DNA from: Sphingomonas taxi
Lineage (GTDB): Bacteria; Pseudomonadota; Alphaproteobacteria; Sphingomonadales; Sphingomonadaceae
Assembly: GCA_003243195.1 (NCBI GenBank)
Contig: QFQI01000002.1
Coordinates: 124,001 to 188,000, forward strand
Length of the DNA stretch: 64,000 nt
Direction of reading: 5' to 3'
A program made the position numbers and the translations under genes. Shown here piece by piece: positions 42,164-50,810 of this stretch (its first letter is position 1; each line of letters begins with the position of its first letter). Under the pieces are notes generated by a model, which was not told the origin of the DNA, ran no database searches, and saw nothing but the letters and a program-made list of their open reading frames with translations.

Positions 42164-44776
42164 TCAGATGAAGCCGAAGCCGCCGCCGGTGAAGCCGAGG
42201 TGGTCGGCGGTGACATGCGCCACCAGGATGGTGTTGCCGCCGCCCATGTCGATCAGCGCGCCGCCGGCGGTATCGGTGACGGTCGGCGCATGGCCCAGGG
42301 CGAAGGCCGACAGGTCGATCGTGTCGCCCTTGCCGAAATCGCCGATCACGTCCGCGCCGAAACCGCCGGCGAAGACGAAGCGATCCGCGCCCGCGCCGCC
42401 GTACAGCGTGTCGTTGCCCGCGCCGCCGGTGATGACGTTGTTCTGCGCGTTGCCGCGGATCACATTGTCCAGCGCATTGCCCGTCGCCGCCACCGCGCTG
42501 CCGGTCAGCGTCAGATTCTCGACATTCGCGGTCAGCGCATAGTCGATCGACGACAGCACGGTGTCGACCCCGCCCTGACCGTTCATGTACCATTCGGTCA
42601 CGACATCGCCGACGTGATCGACGACATAGGTGTCGTTGCCCAAGCCACCGTCCATCACGTCCGCGCCGGTACCGCCGTCCAGGTAATCGTCGCCTTCCGC
42701 GCCGTACAGCTTGTCGTTGCCCGCGCCGCCGAACAGCCGGTCGTCGCCCGCCCAGCCCTTCAGCACGTCGTCGCCGGCAAGGCCGCTCAGCGTGTCGGCG
42801 CCGCCGGTCCCGAACAGATTGTTGTCGCCGGCGTTGCCGGTGCCGACACGCGCGGCGCCGGTCAGGTACAGGTTCTCGACATTGGCGGTCAGCGTGTAAT
42901 CGACCGAGCTGTACACGGTGTCGTTGCCGCCGGTGCCGCTGGCGTAATATTCCACCACCACGTCGCCGGCATTGTCGACGATATAGGTGTCGTCGCCCGC
43001 ATCGCCCTGCATCGTGTCGGCGCCCGATCCGCCGTCCAGCCGGTCGTTGCCCTCGCCACCGTACAGCCAGTCGTTGCCCTGGCCGCCGAACAGGCTGTCG
43101 TCCCCGGCATAGCCGCGCAGGAAGTCGTCGCCGGCCATCCCGTTCAGCGTGTCGGCATAAGCGGTGCCGTACAGCCCGTTGGCCAGGCTGTTGCCGGTGC
43201 CGACGCGCGCGTCGCCGGTCAGGTAGAGATGCTCGACATTGGCGGTCAGCGTATAGTCGATCGAGCTGTAGACGGTGTCCACGCCACCCGCGCCATTCTG
43301 GTAGAACTCGATCACCTGGTCGCCCGCGTCGTCGACGACATAGGTGTCGTTGCCCACGCCGCCGTCCATCACGTCCGCGCCGGCGCCACCGTCGAGATAG
43401 TCGTTGCCCTCCGCGCCGTTCAGCGTGTCGCGCCCCGCGCCGCCGAACAAGGCGTCATCGCCGGCATAGCCGCGCAGCACGTCGTCGCCGGCCATGCCGT
43501 TCAGCACATCGGCCGCCGCCGTACCGTAGAGCGCATTGTCCAGCGCATTGCCGGTGCCCTTGGTCGCGGTGCCGGTCAGGTACAGGTTCTCGACATTCGC
43601 GCCCAGCGTATAGTCGATCGACGCGCGCACGGTGTCCACGCCCTCGCCGGCCTGTTCCACCACCTTGTCGCCGACATGATCCACGACATAGGTGTCGTCG
43701 CCGGTTCCGCCGACCATCGTGTCCGCGCCGGTGCCGCCGTCCAGCCGGTCATGCCCCGCGCCGCCGTACAATTTGTCATTGCCCGCGCCGCCGAACAACT
43801 GGTTGTCGCGCGCGTTGCCGGTGATGACATTGTCCAGCGCATTGCCCTTGCCAACCACCGCATTGCCGATCAGCGTCAACGCGACGTCGGTGGCGCCCAG
43901 CGTGGCGTCGACCGCTGAGGTGACGGTGTTGCCGGCACTCGACTTGGCGGTCTGGTCCAGCATCGCCAGATAGGCGGCGGCGGCCTTCTTGTACTGGCCT
44001 TCGCTCAGCTCGCCCTGGAACGCGGCGTTCGACTCCCAGTAGTTCTGGTAGACCATGTCGTGGTCCGCCATCCACTGCATCGCCAGCTTCACGAATTCGG
44101 GGGAGTCGCTGTTCAGCCCCCATTCGCCGATCGCGGTCTCCTTGCCATGCGCGGCGGCGAAATCCTGCTGCCATTGCAGGCCGTACGGCTGCTTCACGAA
44201 CCAGTCGAACGCCTTGGCGGCGTCCTTGTCGTGCCAGGCGGTGTTATAGTACATGTCGACACCGATCACATCGACGTACTTGTCGCCCGGATAGGCGTCT
44301 TCCGGGTTCATGTCCCAGGTGTCGAGCGCCGGGCACCATTCGAACACGAACTTGTCGGAAACGGTGCGCGCGATATCGACGAACTGACGATAGGCCGCGG
44401 CATAATTCCCCGGCTCGCCGACCGCCGACGAAGAATTCCAGTCGTTGCCGTTGAATTCCCAGCCGAGCCGGACATAGATCTTGTCCTCGCCCTGCGACGC
44501 GGCGACCAGTTGTTTGGCCATGGCGAGATACTTGGCGTCGTATTGGCCCGCACCCGCCTCACCCAGCGTCGCACCATATGGGATCAACGGAATCGACCAC
44601 ATGATGTCGATATCCTGATTGGCGAACATATTCGCCTGCCACGATACCGACGTCAACCAGTCCTGCCAGCCGGCGGTGCCGCCGTGAAGTTGAATGGCGT
44701 CCAGTCGATCACCCATCCACTGCTGGTCGGCCTTGAAATCGGCAACACTGTTGCCGTTGTAAATGGAAGTTAACAT
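42164..44776 (-). CDS. GH26-like glycoside hydrolase with RTX calcium-binding C-terminus
   Basis: An 870-aa secreted enzyme. Residues 1-280 form a GH26-type beta-mannanase-like domain with the acid/base Glu107 in R-L-G-W-E-F-N-G-N-D-W and the nucleophile Glu218 in A-I-G-E-W-G. From about residue 320 to 840 there are G-G-x-G-x-D-x-L RTX nonapeptides in four modules, ending in D-F-G-K-G-D-T-I-D-L-S-A-F like serralysin C-termini and finally G-F-G-F-I. There is no signal peptide, so type I secretion is expected. The N-terminus begins M-L-T-S-I-Y-N-G; a GTG four codons upstream (44788) is an alternative. It may cut a mannan-type or native exopolysaccharide. No T1SS is nearby. Confidence 0.88.
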   Translation of the reverse strand: MLTSIYNGNSVADFKADQQWMGDRLDAIQLHGGTAGWQDWLTSVSWQANMFANQDIDIMWSIPLIPYGATLGEAGAGQYDAKYLAMAKQLVAASQGEDKIYVRLGWEFNGNDWNSSSAVGEPGNYAAAYRQFVDIARTVSDKFVFEWCPALDTWDMNPEDAYPGDKYVDVIGVDMYYNTAWHDKDAAKAFDWFVKQPYGLQWQQDFAAAHGKETAIGEWGLNSDSPEFVKLAMQWMADHDMVYQNYWESNAAFQGELSEGQYKKAAAAYLAMLDQTAKSSAGNTVTSAVDATLGATDVALTLIGNAVVGKGNALDNVITGNARDNQLFGGAGNDKLYGGAGHDRLDGGTGADTMVGGTGDDTYVVDHVGDKVVEQAGEGVDTVRASIDYTLGANVENLYLTGTATKGTGNALDNALYGTAAADVLNGMAGDDVLRGYAGDDALFGGAGRDTLNGAEGNDYLDGGAGADVMDGGVGNDTYVVDDAGDQVIEFYQNGAGGVDTVYSSIDYTLTANVEHLYLTGDARVGTGNSLANGLYGTAYADTLNGMAGDDFLRGYAGDDSLFGGQGNDWLYGGEGNDRLDGGSGADTMQGDAGDDTYIVDNAGDVVVEYYASGTGGNDTVYSSVDYTLTANVENLYLTGAARVGTGNAGDNNLFGTGGADTLSGLAGDDVLKGWAGDDRLFGGAGNDKLYGAEGDDYLDGGTGADVMDGGLGNDTYVVDHVGDVVTEWYMNGQGGVDTVLSSIDYALTANVENLTLTGSAVAATGNALDNVIRGNAQNNVITGGAGNDTLYGGAGADRFVFAGGFGADVIGDFGKGDTIDLSAFALGHAPTVTDTAGGALIDMGGGNTILVAHVTADHLGFTGGGFGFI
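42519..43589 (-). repeat. Tandem 357-bp RTX modules
   Basis: A conserved N-V-E-N-L-Y-L-T-G boundary (and its DNA motif tcgacatt) recurs at 42519, 42876, 43233 and 43590, exactly 357 bases apart each time, or 119 residues per module. A shorter, partly divergent module precedes them at the N-terminal side (43590-43900). The exact period in three successive steps implies recent duplication or gene conversion. Confidence 0.85.
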
Positions 44777-44797
44777 GTCGAAGCACACCCCGCCCTT

Positions 44798-44821
44798 GCA
44801 CGATATCCCCCGATACCGTGC
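44798..44821 (-). promoter_or_regulatory. 5' leader hairpin of the GH26-RTX gene
   Basis: GCACGATATC (44798-44807) and GATACCGTGC (44812-44821) pair over 10 bp with one G-U in the transcript and a 4-base loop. The hairpin lies 21 bases before ATG 44776. A possible upstream promoter on the minus strand is TTAACC (44860-44865) and TTATAA (44839-44844), 15 bases apart. Confidence 0.45.
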
Positions 44822-44920
44822 TCACCCCACCATTTGACTTATAAGCAGGGTGTGTGACGGGTTAACTATCTTGCGTTGCGGGCAGTCGTGCCGCAGGGGC
44901 GGTTGGTCCGGAACGGACCC

Positions 44921-46048
44921 TCATCCCCGCCCGAGCGGCGGCGCATCGGCGGCCAGCGGCGAGGCCGGTCCCGGCGTGTCGGCGGGCAGCGGGGTGGGTT
45001 CGTTGCGGATCGCGCGCGGATCGCGGCGCGGCCAGCGGTGCGACAGGCGGATCGCGGGCAGTTCGATGAACGAATAGCTGAACATCGCGATCGGCACGCT
45101 CAGCACCAGCACCGCCACGATATAGGCCCAGCCTGTCAGCCCGGTCGCGGACACGATCCACAGCGCGAACGTGTGCATCAGATAGACCGAAAAGCTAATC
45201 TCCCCCAGCCGCCGCAGCCCGGCATCGAGCAAGCCGGGCAGCCGCACGAAGAACGAGCCGAAGAACAGCAGATAGCCCGCCGCCCACGACAGCGCGATCG
45301 CGCGCAGCGTGAAATCGACGCGGCCGTGATAATCGACCAGGCCGAAGCCAACATACAGCCCGGCGGCGATCGCCACGACCAGCACGGCGCCGCCGCGCAG
45401 CGCGGCGGACACGTTATCCTGCGCCACCACGCGATAGGTGAACAGCCCGACCGCGCAGGTCGCCAGCATCCCGACCCGTCCCATCGGCGCGCGGTGGCCG
45501 GTCAGGCTGAGCGCGCTGGTGACCGCGATCAGCGCCACGAACAGCGCGACGATCAGTAGCGTGGAGCGGTTCAGCCGCGTGGCGAACAGCCCGGCGAACA
45601 GCACGTACCACACCGCCTCGATCGACAGCGTCCACGAATTGCCGACGTAATTGTGGGTGTGGAGATATTCGGAGGCGAAGGCGAGCTGCGCCACGATCGT
45701 CTTCAGCGTCAGCGCACCGCCCGTCACCGCGAAGGTCAGCACGAAAGCGACCAGATACAAGGGATAGATGCGCAACACGCGGCTGGTGGCGAAGCGCTTG
45801 AGACTGCGTCCTTTCTCCAGGCTGAGCGGGATCACGAAGCCGGACACCAGGAAGAAGGCGACCACACCCGCCTGCCCCGGATTGAACCAGTGGGTGAGGA
45901 AGTGCGCGTCCGGCCCGAAGATGCCGGCGCGCTCCGAGGCATGCTGGAACGCGACCATCAGCGCGGCGATCCCGCGCACCATATCGATGTTGCCGAACCG
46001 CAGCGCGCCCGCGCGCGCCGGGGCCGTGGCGACCTGGCCGGCGCTCAT
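44921..46048 (-). CDS. Acyltransferase family 3
   Basis: A 375-aa integral membrane O-acyltransferase with about ten hydrophobic segments. N-I-D-M-V-R-G-I-A-A-L near residue 20 leads to the conserved His in F-Q-H-A-S, F-F-L-V-S-G-F-V-I near 66, and S-V-Y-L-M-H-T-F-A-L near 290. Acetyl or succinyl decoration of polysaccharide is the likely role. Start ATG 46048 lies one base from the stop of the upstream membrane protein (TGAGATG), so the two are coupled. The frame opens at 46096 inside that gene. Confidence 0.88.
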   Translation of the reverse strand: MSAGQVATAPARAGALRFGNIDMVRGIAALMVAFQHASERAGIFGPDAHFLTHWFNPGQAGVVAFFLVSGFVIPLSLEKGRSLKRFATSRVLRIYPLYLVAFVLTFAVTGGALTLKTIVAQLAFASEYLHTHNYVGNSWTLSIEAVWYVLFAGLFATRLNRSTLLIVALFVALIAVTSALSLTGHRAPMGRVGMLATCAVGLFTYRVVAQDNVSAALRGGAVLVVAIAAGLYVGFGLVDYHGRVDFTLRAIALSWAAGYLLFFGSFFVRLPGLLDAGLRRLGEISFSVYLMHTFALWIVSATGLTGWAYIVAVLVLSVPIAMFSYSFIELPAIRLSHRWPRRDPRAIRNEPTPLPADTPGPASPLAADAPPLGRG

Positions 46049-46049
46049 C

Positions 46050-47537
46050 TCAGCGGCGCGCCATCGTGTCGACCAGTCGGCGCACGCGACTGTCACGCTG
46101 CCGCCCCTCCCACACCAGGAACACCGCGATCAGGATCGTGGCGATCGTCTTTACACCGAAGAAGTTCCACATGAAACCAGTGGAATATCCGGCATAGAAG
46201 GAACTGATGACACGGCCGAACAGGATCGACGCGATCCAGTTTCCCTCCGCCAGCGTCTGCGCCAGCATCCGCATCACCCACGCGTGGAAAATGCCGATCA
46301 GCGACGACATGAACAGCAGCCCGACCAAGCCCATCGTCAGCAGGAAATAGGGATAGAGCGAGAAGACGAAGCCGTTGCCCATCTCCATCGTCCAGCCCAG
46401 CGTACGCGACGGCGTGAACCGCTGCATGACGTAATAGAGGCCGAACCGCGTACCGGCCGCGATGGCGTTCTGCTCGCCCGGCTTCACCCAGGATGCCGTG
46501 TCCGCGGCGATCGCGCGATCATCCAGTCGGGCGACGGCCAGATATTTGTCGTCGGTCACGAACCACAATTGCCCTTGCAGCGCGACGCGCTGGCCATAAC
46601 GCTGTGCGGCGGCGTCGAAGTCGTTGAGCGCGCCATAGGCGATCAGCACCGCCGGTACGGTGATCGTCACCACCGCCAGCGCGATGCCGCCGATGATCCC
46701 GGTCGGGATCGGGCGATCGTTGGCGATGTGCACCAGCCCGGCGGGGATCGCGAAGAAGCTCAGGATCATCAGCAGCGAGGTGAATTTCTCACCGAACAGC
46801 ATCGACGTCGCCAGCAGCCACAACAGCAGGACGCCGCCACGCAGCCGGTAGCCGGGCGTGGCGAACAACACGCCTATGAACGGCACCAGAATCAGCCGGT
46901 TGGTGATCCACGCCGAGTAGATCGGCGAATCGATCTTCTCCAGATAGGCGAAGCGATCGGTGCTGGAGAACAACGGGAAGCCGTTGTTGATGCCCAGCCG
47001 CATCAGATAGGCGGTAGCCAGCAGCATCACGATCAGCAGCCCCAGCCAGATGATGCGCGCATGCGGCGCCCATCGTTCGGGCGCTTCGCGGAACATCAGC
47101 TTCAGGCGCGGCCACATCGCCTCGATCACGAAGGTCGCGGTCAGGAAGAACAGCAGATAGATCAGCAGCAGGCGGGTGAACGCACCCGTCGGTCGCCCGA
47201 CCACCGCCGTCTCGATCATGTATGCGCCGCTCTCGATCGCCGCGCCGGACATGAACTCGGTGATGCGCAACGCCAGCAGCGGCACGAACAGCAGGAAGGT
47301 CGCCGGCGATGTCCGCAGCAGCCCGAAGCTCATCGATCCGAACAAGGCGAGCGCGACATATGCCCACGCCGCCGACGGAAAGGCCGTCGCGCCAAATGCC
47401 GCCGCGGCGGCCAGCACGAAATGGAGCGCGAACATGCCGCTGAAGGATCGCGCGCGCTGCGCATAAGGGACGACGGGCGGACGCTGCGTTCGCGGGCGAC
47501 GCCCCGACGGCATCCGTCCTCCGGCTACGAGTGCCAT
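46050..47537 (-). CDS. Polytopic membrane protein, probable polysaccharide polymerase
   Basis: A 495-aa protein with about twelve hydrophobic segments and one larger extracytoplasmic loop (about residues 300-385, with Y-L-A-V-A-R-L-D and W-V-K-P-G-E-Q-N). That topology is typical of Wzy polymerases. The N-terminus is basic (R-R-P-R-T-Q-R). It does not carry the H-N-x-Y-L motif of the Wzy_C family, so it is a different type from the protein at 3485. ATG 47537 has AAGGA seven bases upstream. It lies between two acyltransferase genes, coupled to one and divergent from the other. Polymerase function is inferred from topology and context. Confidence 0.7.
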   Translation of the reverse strand: MALVAGGRMPSGRRPRTQRPPVVPYAQRARSFSGMFALHFVLAAAAAFGATAFPSAAWAYVALALFGSMSFGLLRTSPATFLLFVPLLALRITEFMSGAAIESGAYMIETAVVGRPTGAFTRLLLIYLLFFLTATFVIEAMWPRLKLMFREAPERWAPHARIIWLGLLIVMLLATAYLMRLGINNGFPLFSSTDRFAYLEKIDSPIYSAWITNRLILVPFIGVLFATPGYRLRGGVLLLWLLATSMLFGEKFTSLLMILSFFAIPAGLVHIANDRPIPTGIIGGIALAVVTITVPAVLIAYGALNDFDAAAQRYGQRVALQGQLWFVTDDKYLAVARLDDRAIAADTASWVKPGEQNAIAAGTRFGLYYVMQRFTPSRTLGWTMEMGNGFVFSLYPYFLLTMGLVGLLFMSSLIGIFHAWVMRMLAQTLAEGNWIASILFGRVISSFYAGYSTGFMWNFFGVKTIATILIAVFLVWEGRQRDSRVRRLVDTMARR

Positions 47538-47671
47538 CTACTCATCCTTGCGTGATCGGCCGGTACGGGGGCATGATAGCGTGCACTGCACCATTTGTGC
47601 AACCGGACCACCGAACATACGCCCACGCGGCGGCGACGGACGGTGCGATACGAACGGCCACGGGAGCGGCA

Positions 47672-48835
47672 ATGAACGATCACACGGCATCCTCGGCCGC
47701 GACAGGCCTCGCCGGCGAACGCGCGCCGACCGCGGCGGTCGCGACCGCGGCCAGGACGTTCGAAGGCGTGCAGATCCTGCGCGGCGTCGCCGCCGCGCTG
47801 GTGGTGTTCCATCACATGTGCTGGGTCATCACCAGCTACCATCCCGGCCATTCCGCGGTCGCGACCTGGCACCGGCTGGCGGAGGTGGGCGCGGGCGGCG
47901 TCGACATCTTCTTCTGCATCAGCGGCCTGGTGATCGCGCATGCCGCGCGCGCGCTGCCCGCCGGCGCAGCGCGCGCGCGGACCTTCGCATGGCGGCGGCT
48001 GCTGCGCGTGCTGCCGCCCTATTGGGTGTTCACCGCGCTGCTGCTGCTGCTGTGGGTGGCCGGGATCGGGCTGCGCGGGCTGAACGTCACGCCCGGGCTG
48101 GTGATCGCCTCGCTGCTGCTGGTGCCCTGGCCGAAGACCACCGACACCGGCGCGCTTAGTTATCATCCGATCCTCGACGTGGGCTGGACGCTGACGTTCG
48201 AGATGTATTTCTACGCGGTCTGCACGTTGGTGATCGCGCTGGCCGGCGGACGGCGGATCTGGCCGGCGGCGCTGGCGGTGCTGGCGATGGTCGCCGTCGG
48301 CTGCGTCGCGGCGGGCGGCACGCAGAGCGTCGCCGCATCGGTGCTCGCCTCCCCGCTGCTGCTGGAATTCATGGTCGGGGTCGCGATCGCGCGCTTCGTC
48401 GCGGGGCGCGTGTCGCGACCGCTGGGCGCGGCGCTGATCGCGCTGGGGGCGGCGGGCTTCGCCGCGTCGGTCCTCCTGCCCGATCCGATGACGTGGCGCG
48501 TGCTGTGCTGGGGCGTGCCGGGCGCGCTGCTGGTGACGGGGGCGGTGCTGCTGCCGGTCGAGCTGAACACGCCGCGGCTGCGCTTCCTCGGGTTCCTCGG
48601 CACCGCATCCTATACCATCTACCTCGTCCACCCCTTCTTCACGCTGGTGTCGGGAACGCTGCTGAAGCGCGGGATCATGGCGCAGGTGCCGCCCGATCTG
48701 CTATTGGCGGTGCTGACGGCGGCGGCGATCATGGGGTCGGCCGCCACCTATTTCGTGGTGGAGGGTCCGTTGGTCCAGTTGCTGAAGCCGCGTTCGCGCA
48801 CCGCCGCGCTCGCCCGCGAAACGGGGGCGGCGTGA
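47672..48835 (+). CDS. Acyltransferase family 3
   Basis: A 387-aa membrane acyltransferase of the ExoZ/OafA class. V-Q-I-L-R-G-V-A-A-A-L-V-V-F-H-H near residue 35 carries the conserved His pair, followed by D-I-F-F-C-I-S-G-L-V-I, R-V-L-P-P-Y-W and T-A-S-Y-T-I-Y-L-V-H-P-F near 308. The first 28 residues are Ala/Thr-rich and polar. ATG 47672 has GGGAG five bases upstream; the frame opens earlier at 47531 in non-coding sequence. Its stop overlaps the GTG start of the beta-helix gene, so both products are probably made together. Confidence 0.88.
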   Translation: MNDHTASSAATGLAGERAPTAAVATAARTFEGVQILRGVAAALVVFHHMCWVITSYHPGHSAVATWHRLAEVGAGGVDIFFCISGLVIAHAARALPAGAARARTFAWRRLLRVLPPYWVFTALLLLLWVAGIGLRGLNVTPGLVIASLLLVPWPKTTDTGALSYHPILDVGWTLTFEMYFYAVCTLVIALAGGRRIWPAALAVLAMVAVGCVAAGGTQSVAASVLASPLLLEFMVGVAIARFVAGRVSRPLGAALIALGAAGFAASVLLPDPMTWRVLCWGVPGALLVTGAVLLPVELNTPRLRFLGFLGTASYTIYLVHPFFTLVSGTLLKRGIMAQVPPDLLLAVLTAAAIMGSAATYFVVEGPLVQLLKPRSRTAALARETGAA

Positions 48836-50640
48836 TCCCGCCGCGCATCGGGCTGGCGGCGCTCGCGCTGGCGGTCGCCACCTGCTGCTCCCCCGCCCCG
48901 TCGCAGGCGTCGGCGGACGGAGGCGCCGTCGATCGCGGCTGGTCGGCGCTCGCCACCCAGCCGCGCCAGACCCCCGCCGCCGGCGCGGCGCTGATGCGGT
49001 CGTGGGCCGGCGCGGACGGGCAGACGGTGTCGCTGGGCGTCGCCGCGCCGCGTCTCGCCAACCGCCCGACGCTGACGCTGCGCCCTGTCGCGGGCGACAA
49101 CGGCCCGGCGATCCAGGCCGCGCTGGCGACGCTGCGCGCGGCGGGCGGCGGCACGCTGCGGCTCGCGCCGGGCAGCTATCCGGTTGCGGGCGGACCGCCG
49201 GCGGTGGCGATGGACGGGCTGAGCGACGTGCTGGTCGATGCGGACGGCGCGCGGCTGGTGTTCGCCCAATGGGGCGACGGCATCCTCATCAGCCAGGCCG
49301 CGCGGCTGGCGATCCGCGGCCTGTCGGTCGGCTATGCGCGTCCGGCGACCGTTGCGGCGCAGGTGCGCGGGGGCCGGCTCGTCTTCCCCGGAGGCGCGCC
49401 GGACGCGGGCACGACCGTACATCAGATCACCGACCTGCGTCCCGACGGGCAGCGGCTGCTGCTCGGCAAGGACGGGCGCGCGCCAGCCGCCGCGCCGCTG
49501 AACGGCTTCGCGGACGGCGATCCCGTGCAGGTCAAGCTGGCCTATTATCGCGGCGGCGCGATCCGCATCGCCGACCATGGCGACCGCCCGGTGTCGCACG
49601 ACATCACGCTCGACCATGTCACCGTCCGCGATTCGGCGGGCGGCGGCGTGGTGGTGGACCTGATGGATCGCGGGCTGGCGATCGTCGATTCGCAGTTCGG
49701 TACGCCCGGCCCCTCCGCCATCGCCTATGACGCGCTGCACGTCACCGCTGCCGGCGGCGACATCCTGGTGGAGAACAACCGCTTCAGCGGCAGCGGCGAC
49801 GATGCGATCAACCTCGCCAGCCCGATCCTCGACGCCGCGCTGAACCCCGGCGGCCGCACCGCCGTGATCGGCGGCACCGGCGCGCGCGTCTATCCCGGTG
49901 CGCGGCTGGCACTGTTCGACGCCGCGCTGCGGCTGGTCGGCACCGCGCAGGTCGCCGGCCGCCTGCCGCGCGACCCGGGGGGGCGGATGGCGACGACCTT
50001 CACCGCCCCGGTCGCCGCCAGCGGCGACGTCCGCTACGCGCGCAACATGGATCTGCTCGGGCGACGCTATGCGGTGGTCGGCAACCAGATCGCCGACTGC
50101 CTGTGCCACGGGGTGCTGGTGCAGAACCCGGACGGGCTGGTCCGCGACAACAGCTTCACCGGGCTGCGCTACAATGCGATCCGCGTGGTCACCAGCGCGA
50201 TGTGGCGCGAGGGCGCCGGGGCGCAGAACGTGGTGGTGGCGCGCAACCGCATCGACACGACCGGGCAGGACGACCGTCGCGGCATGATGTGGGCGGCGAT
50301 CACCGTCTATGGCGAGCTGGCGGCCGACGGCGCGCCGCAACCGCCGCTCGCCACCGCGCCGCTCCATGCCGGGCTGTTGATCCGCGACAACCAGATCGCC
50401 GACGTCGACCAGGGCTGCATCTCGGTGTCCAGCGCGGTCGACGTGACGCTGGCGGACAATCGCTGCACCGGCTTCAACCGCCGCGTCGACCGCCAGCGGA
50501 TGCTGATCGAACGCGCCAGCGTCGCCGACGGCCTGCGCCGCCTGCCCGCCAAGTGCGCCTATCTGGCGCGCGGCGACGGCGTGTGGATCGACCCGCTGTC
50601 CACCGCGCGCGTCCGGGAGAATGCACCCGCCGCGCGGTGA
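48832..50640 (+). CDS. Secreted right-handed parallel beta-helix protein
   Basis: A 602-aa exported protein. A signal peptide spans about residues 1-28. From about 80 (D-N-G-P-A-I-Q-A-A-L, then G-G-G-T-L-R-L-A-P-G-S-Y) it shows the opening of pectate-lyase-3-like beta-helices, and repeated helix coils follow: I-T-L-D-H-V-T-V-R-D, I-L-V-E-N-N-R-F-S-G-S-G-D-D-A-I-N, V-V-V-A-R-N-R-I, L-L-I-R-D-N-Q-I. The S-G-D-D motif is the acidic site of polysaccharide-cleaving or epimerising helix enzymes. It may act on the exopolysaccharide in the periplasm or outside. GTG 48832 overlaps the acyltransferase stop (GTGA). The reaction is not predictable. Confidence 0.8.
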   Translation: MIPPRIGLAALALAVATCCSPAPSQASADGGAVDRGWSALATQPRQTPAAGAALMRSWAGADGQTVSLGVAAPRLANRPTLTLRPVAGDNGPAIQAALATLRAAGGGTLRLAPGSYPVAGGPPAVAMDGLSDVLVDADGARLVFAQWGDGILISQAARLAIRGLSVGYARPATVAAQVRGGRLVFPGGAPDAGTTVHQITDLRPDGQRLLLGKDGRAPAAAPLNGFADGDPVQVKLAYYRGGAIRIADHGDRPVSHDITLDHVTVRDSAGGGVVVDLMDRGLAIVDSQFGTPGPSAIAYDALHVTAAGGDILVENNRFSGSGDDAINLASPILDAALNPGGRTAVIGGTGARVYPGARLALFDAALRLVGTAQVAGRLPRDPGGRMATTFTAPVAASGDVRYARNMDLLGRRYAVVGNQIADCLCHGVLVQNPDGLVRDNSFTGLRYNAIRVVTSAMWREGAGAQNVVVARNRIDTTGQDDRRGMMWAAITVYGELAADGAPQPPLATAPLHAGLLIRDNQIADVDQGCISVSSAVDVTLADNRCTGFNRRVDRQRMLIERASVADGLRRLPAKCAYLARGDGVWIDPLSTARVRENAPAAR

Positions 50641-50810
50641 GCCGGCTTGCATAGGCGCGAGCGGCGCGGCTAAGACATCGACGCGCGAGGACGCCGCCGG
50701 ATCGAGCGGCCGTGTTTGTTCATGATACGGCGGGGGACTCATCTGTTGCCAAGAACGGTCGGGTATCGCGCAACGGCGCGCACGCCTGTGCGGGGCGCGC
50801 GGTGACCGCC

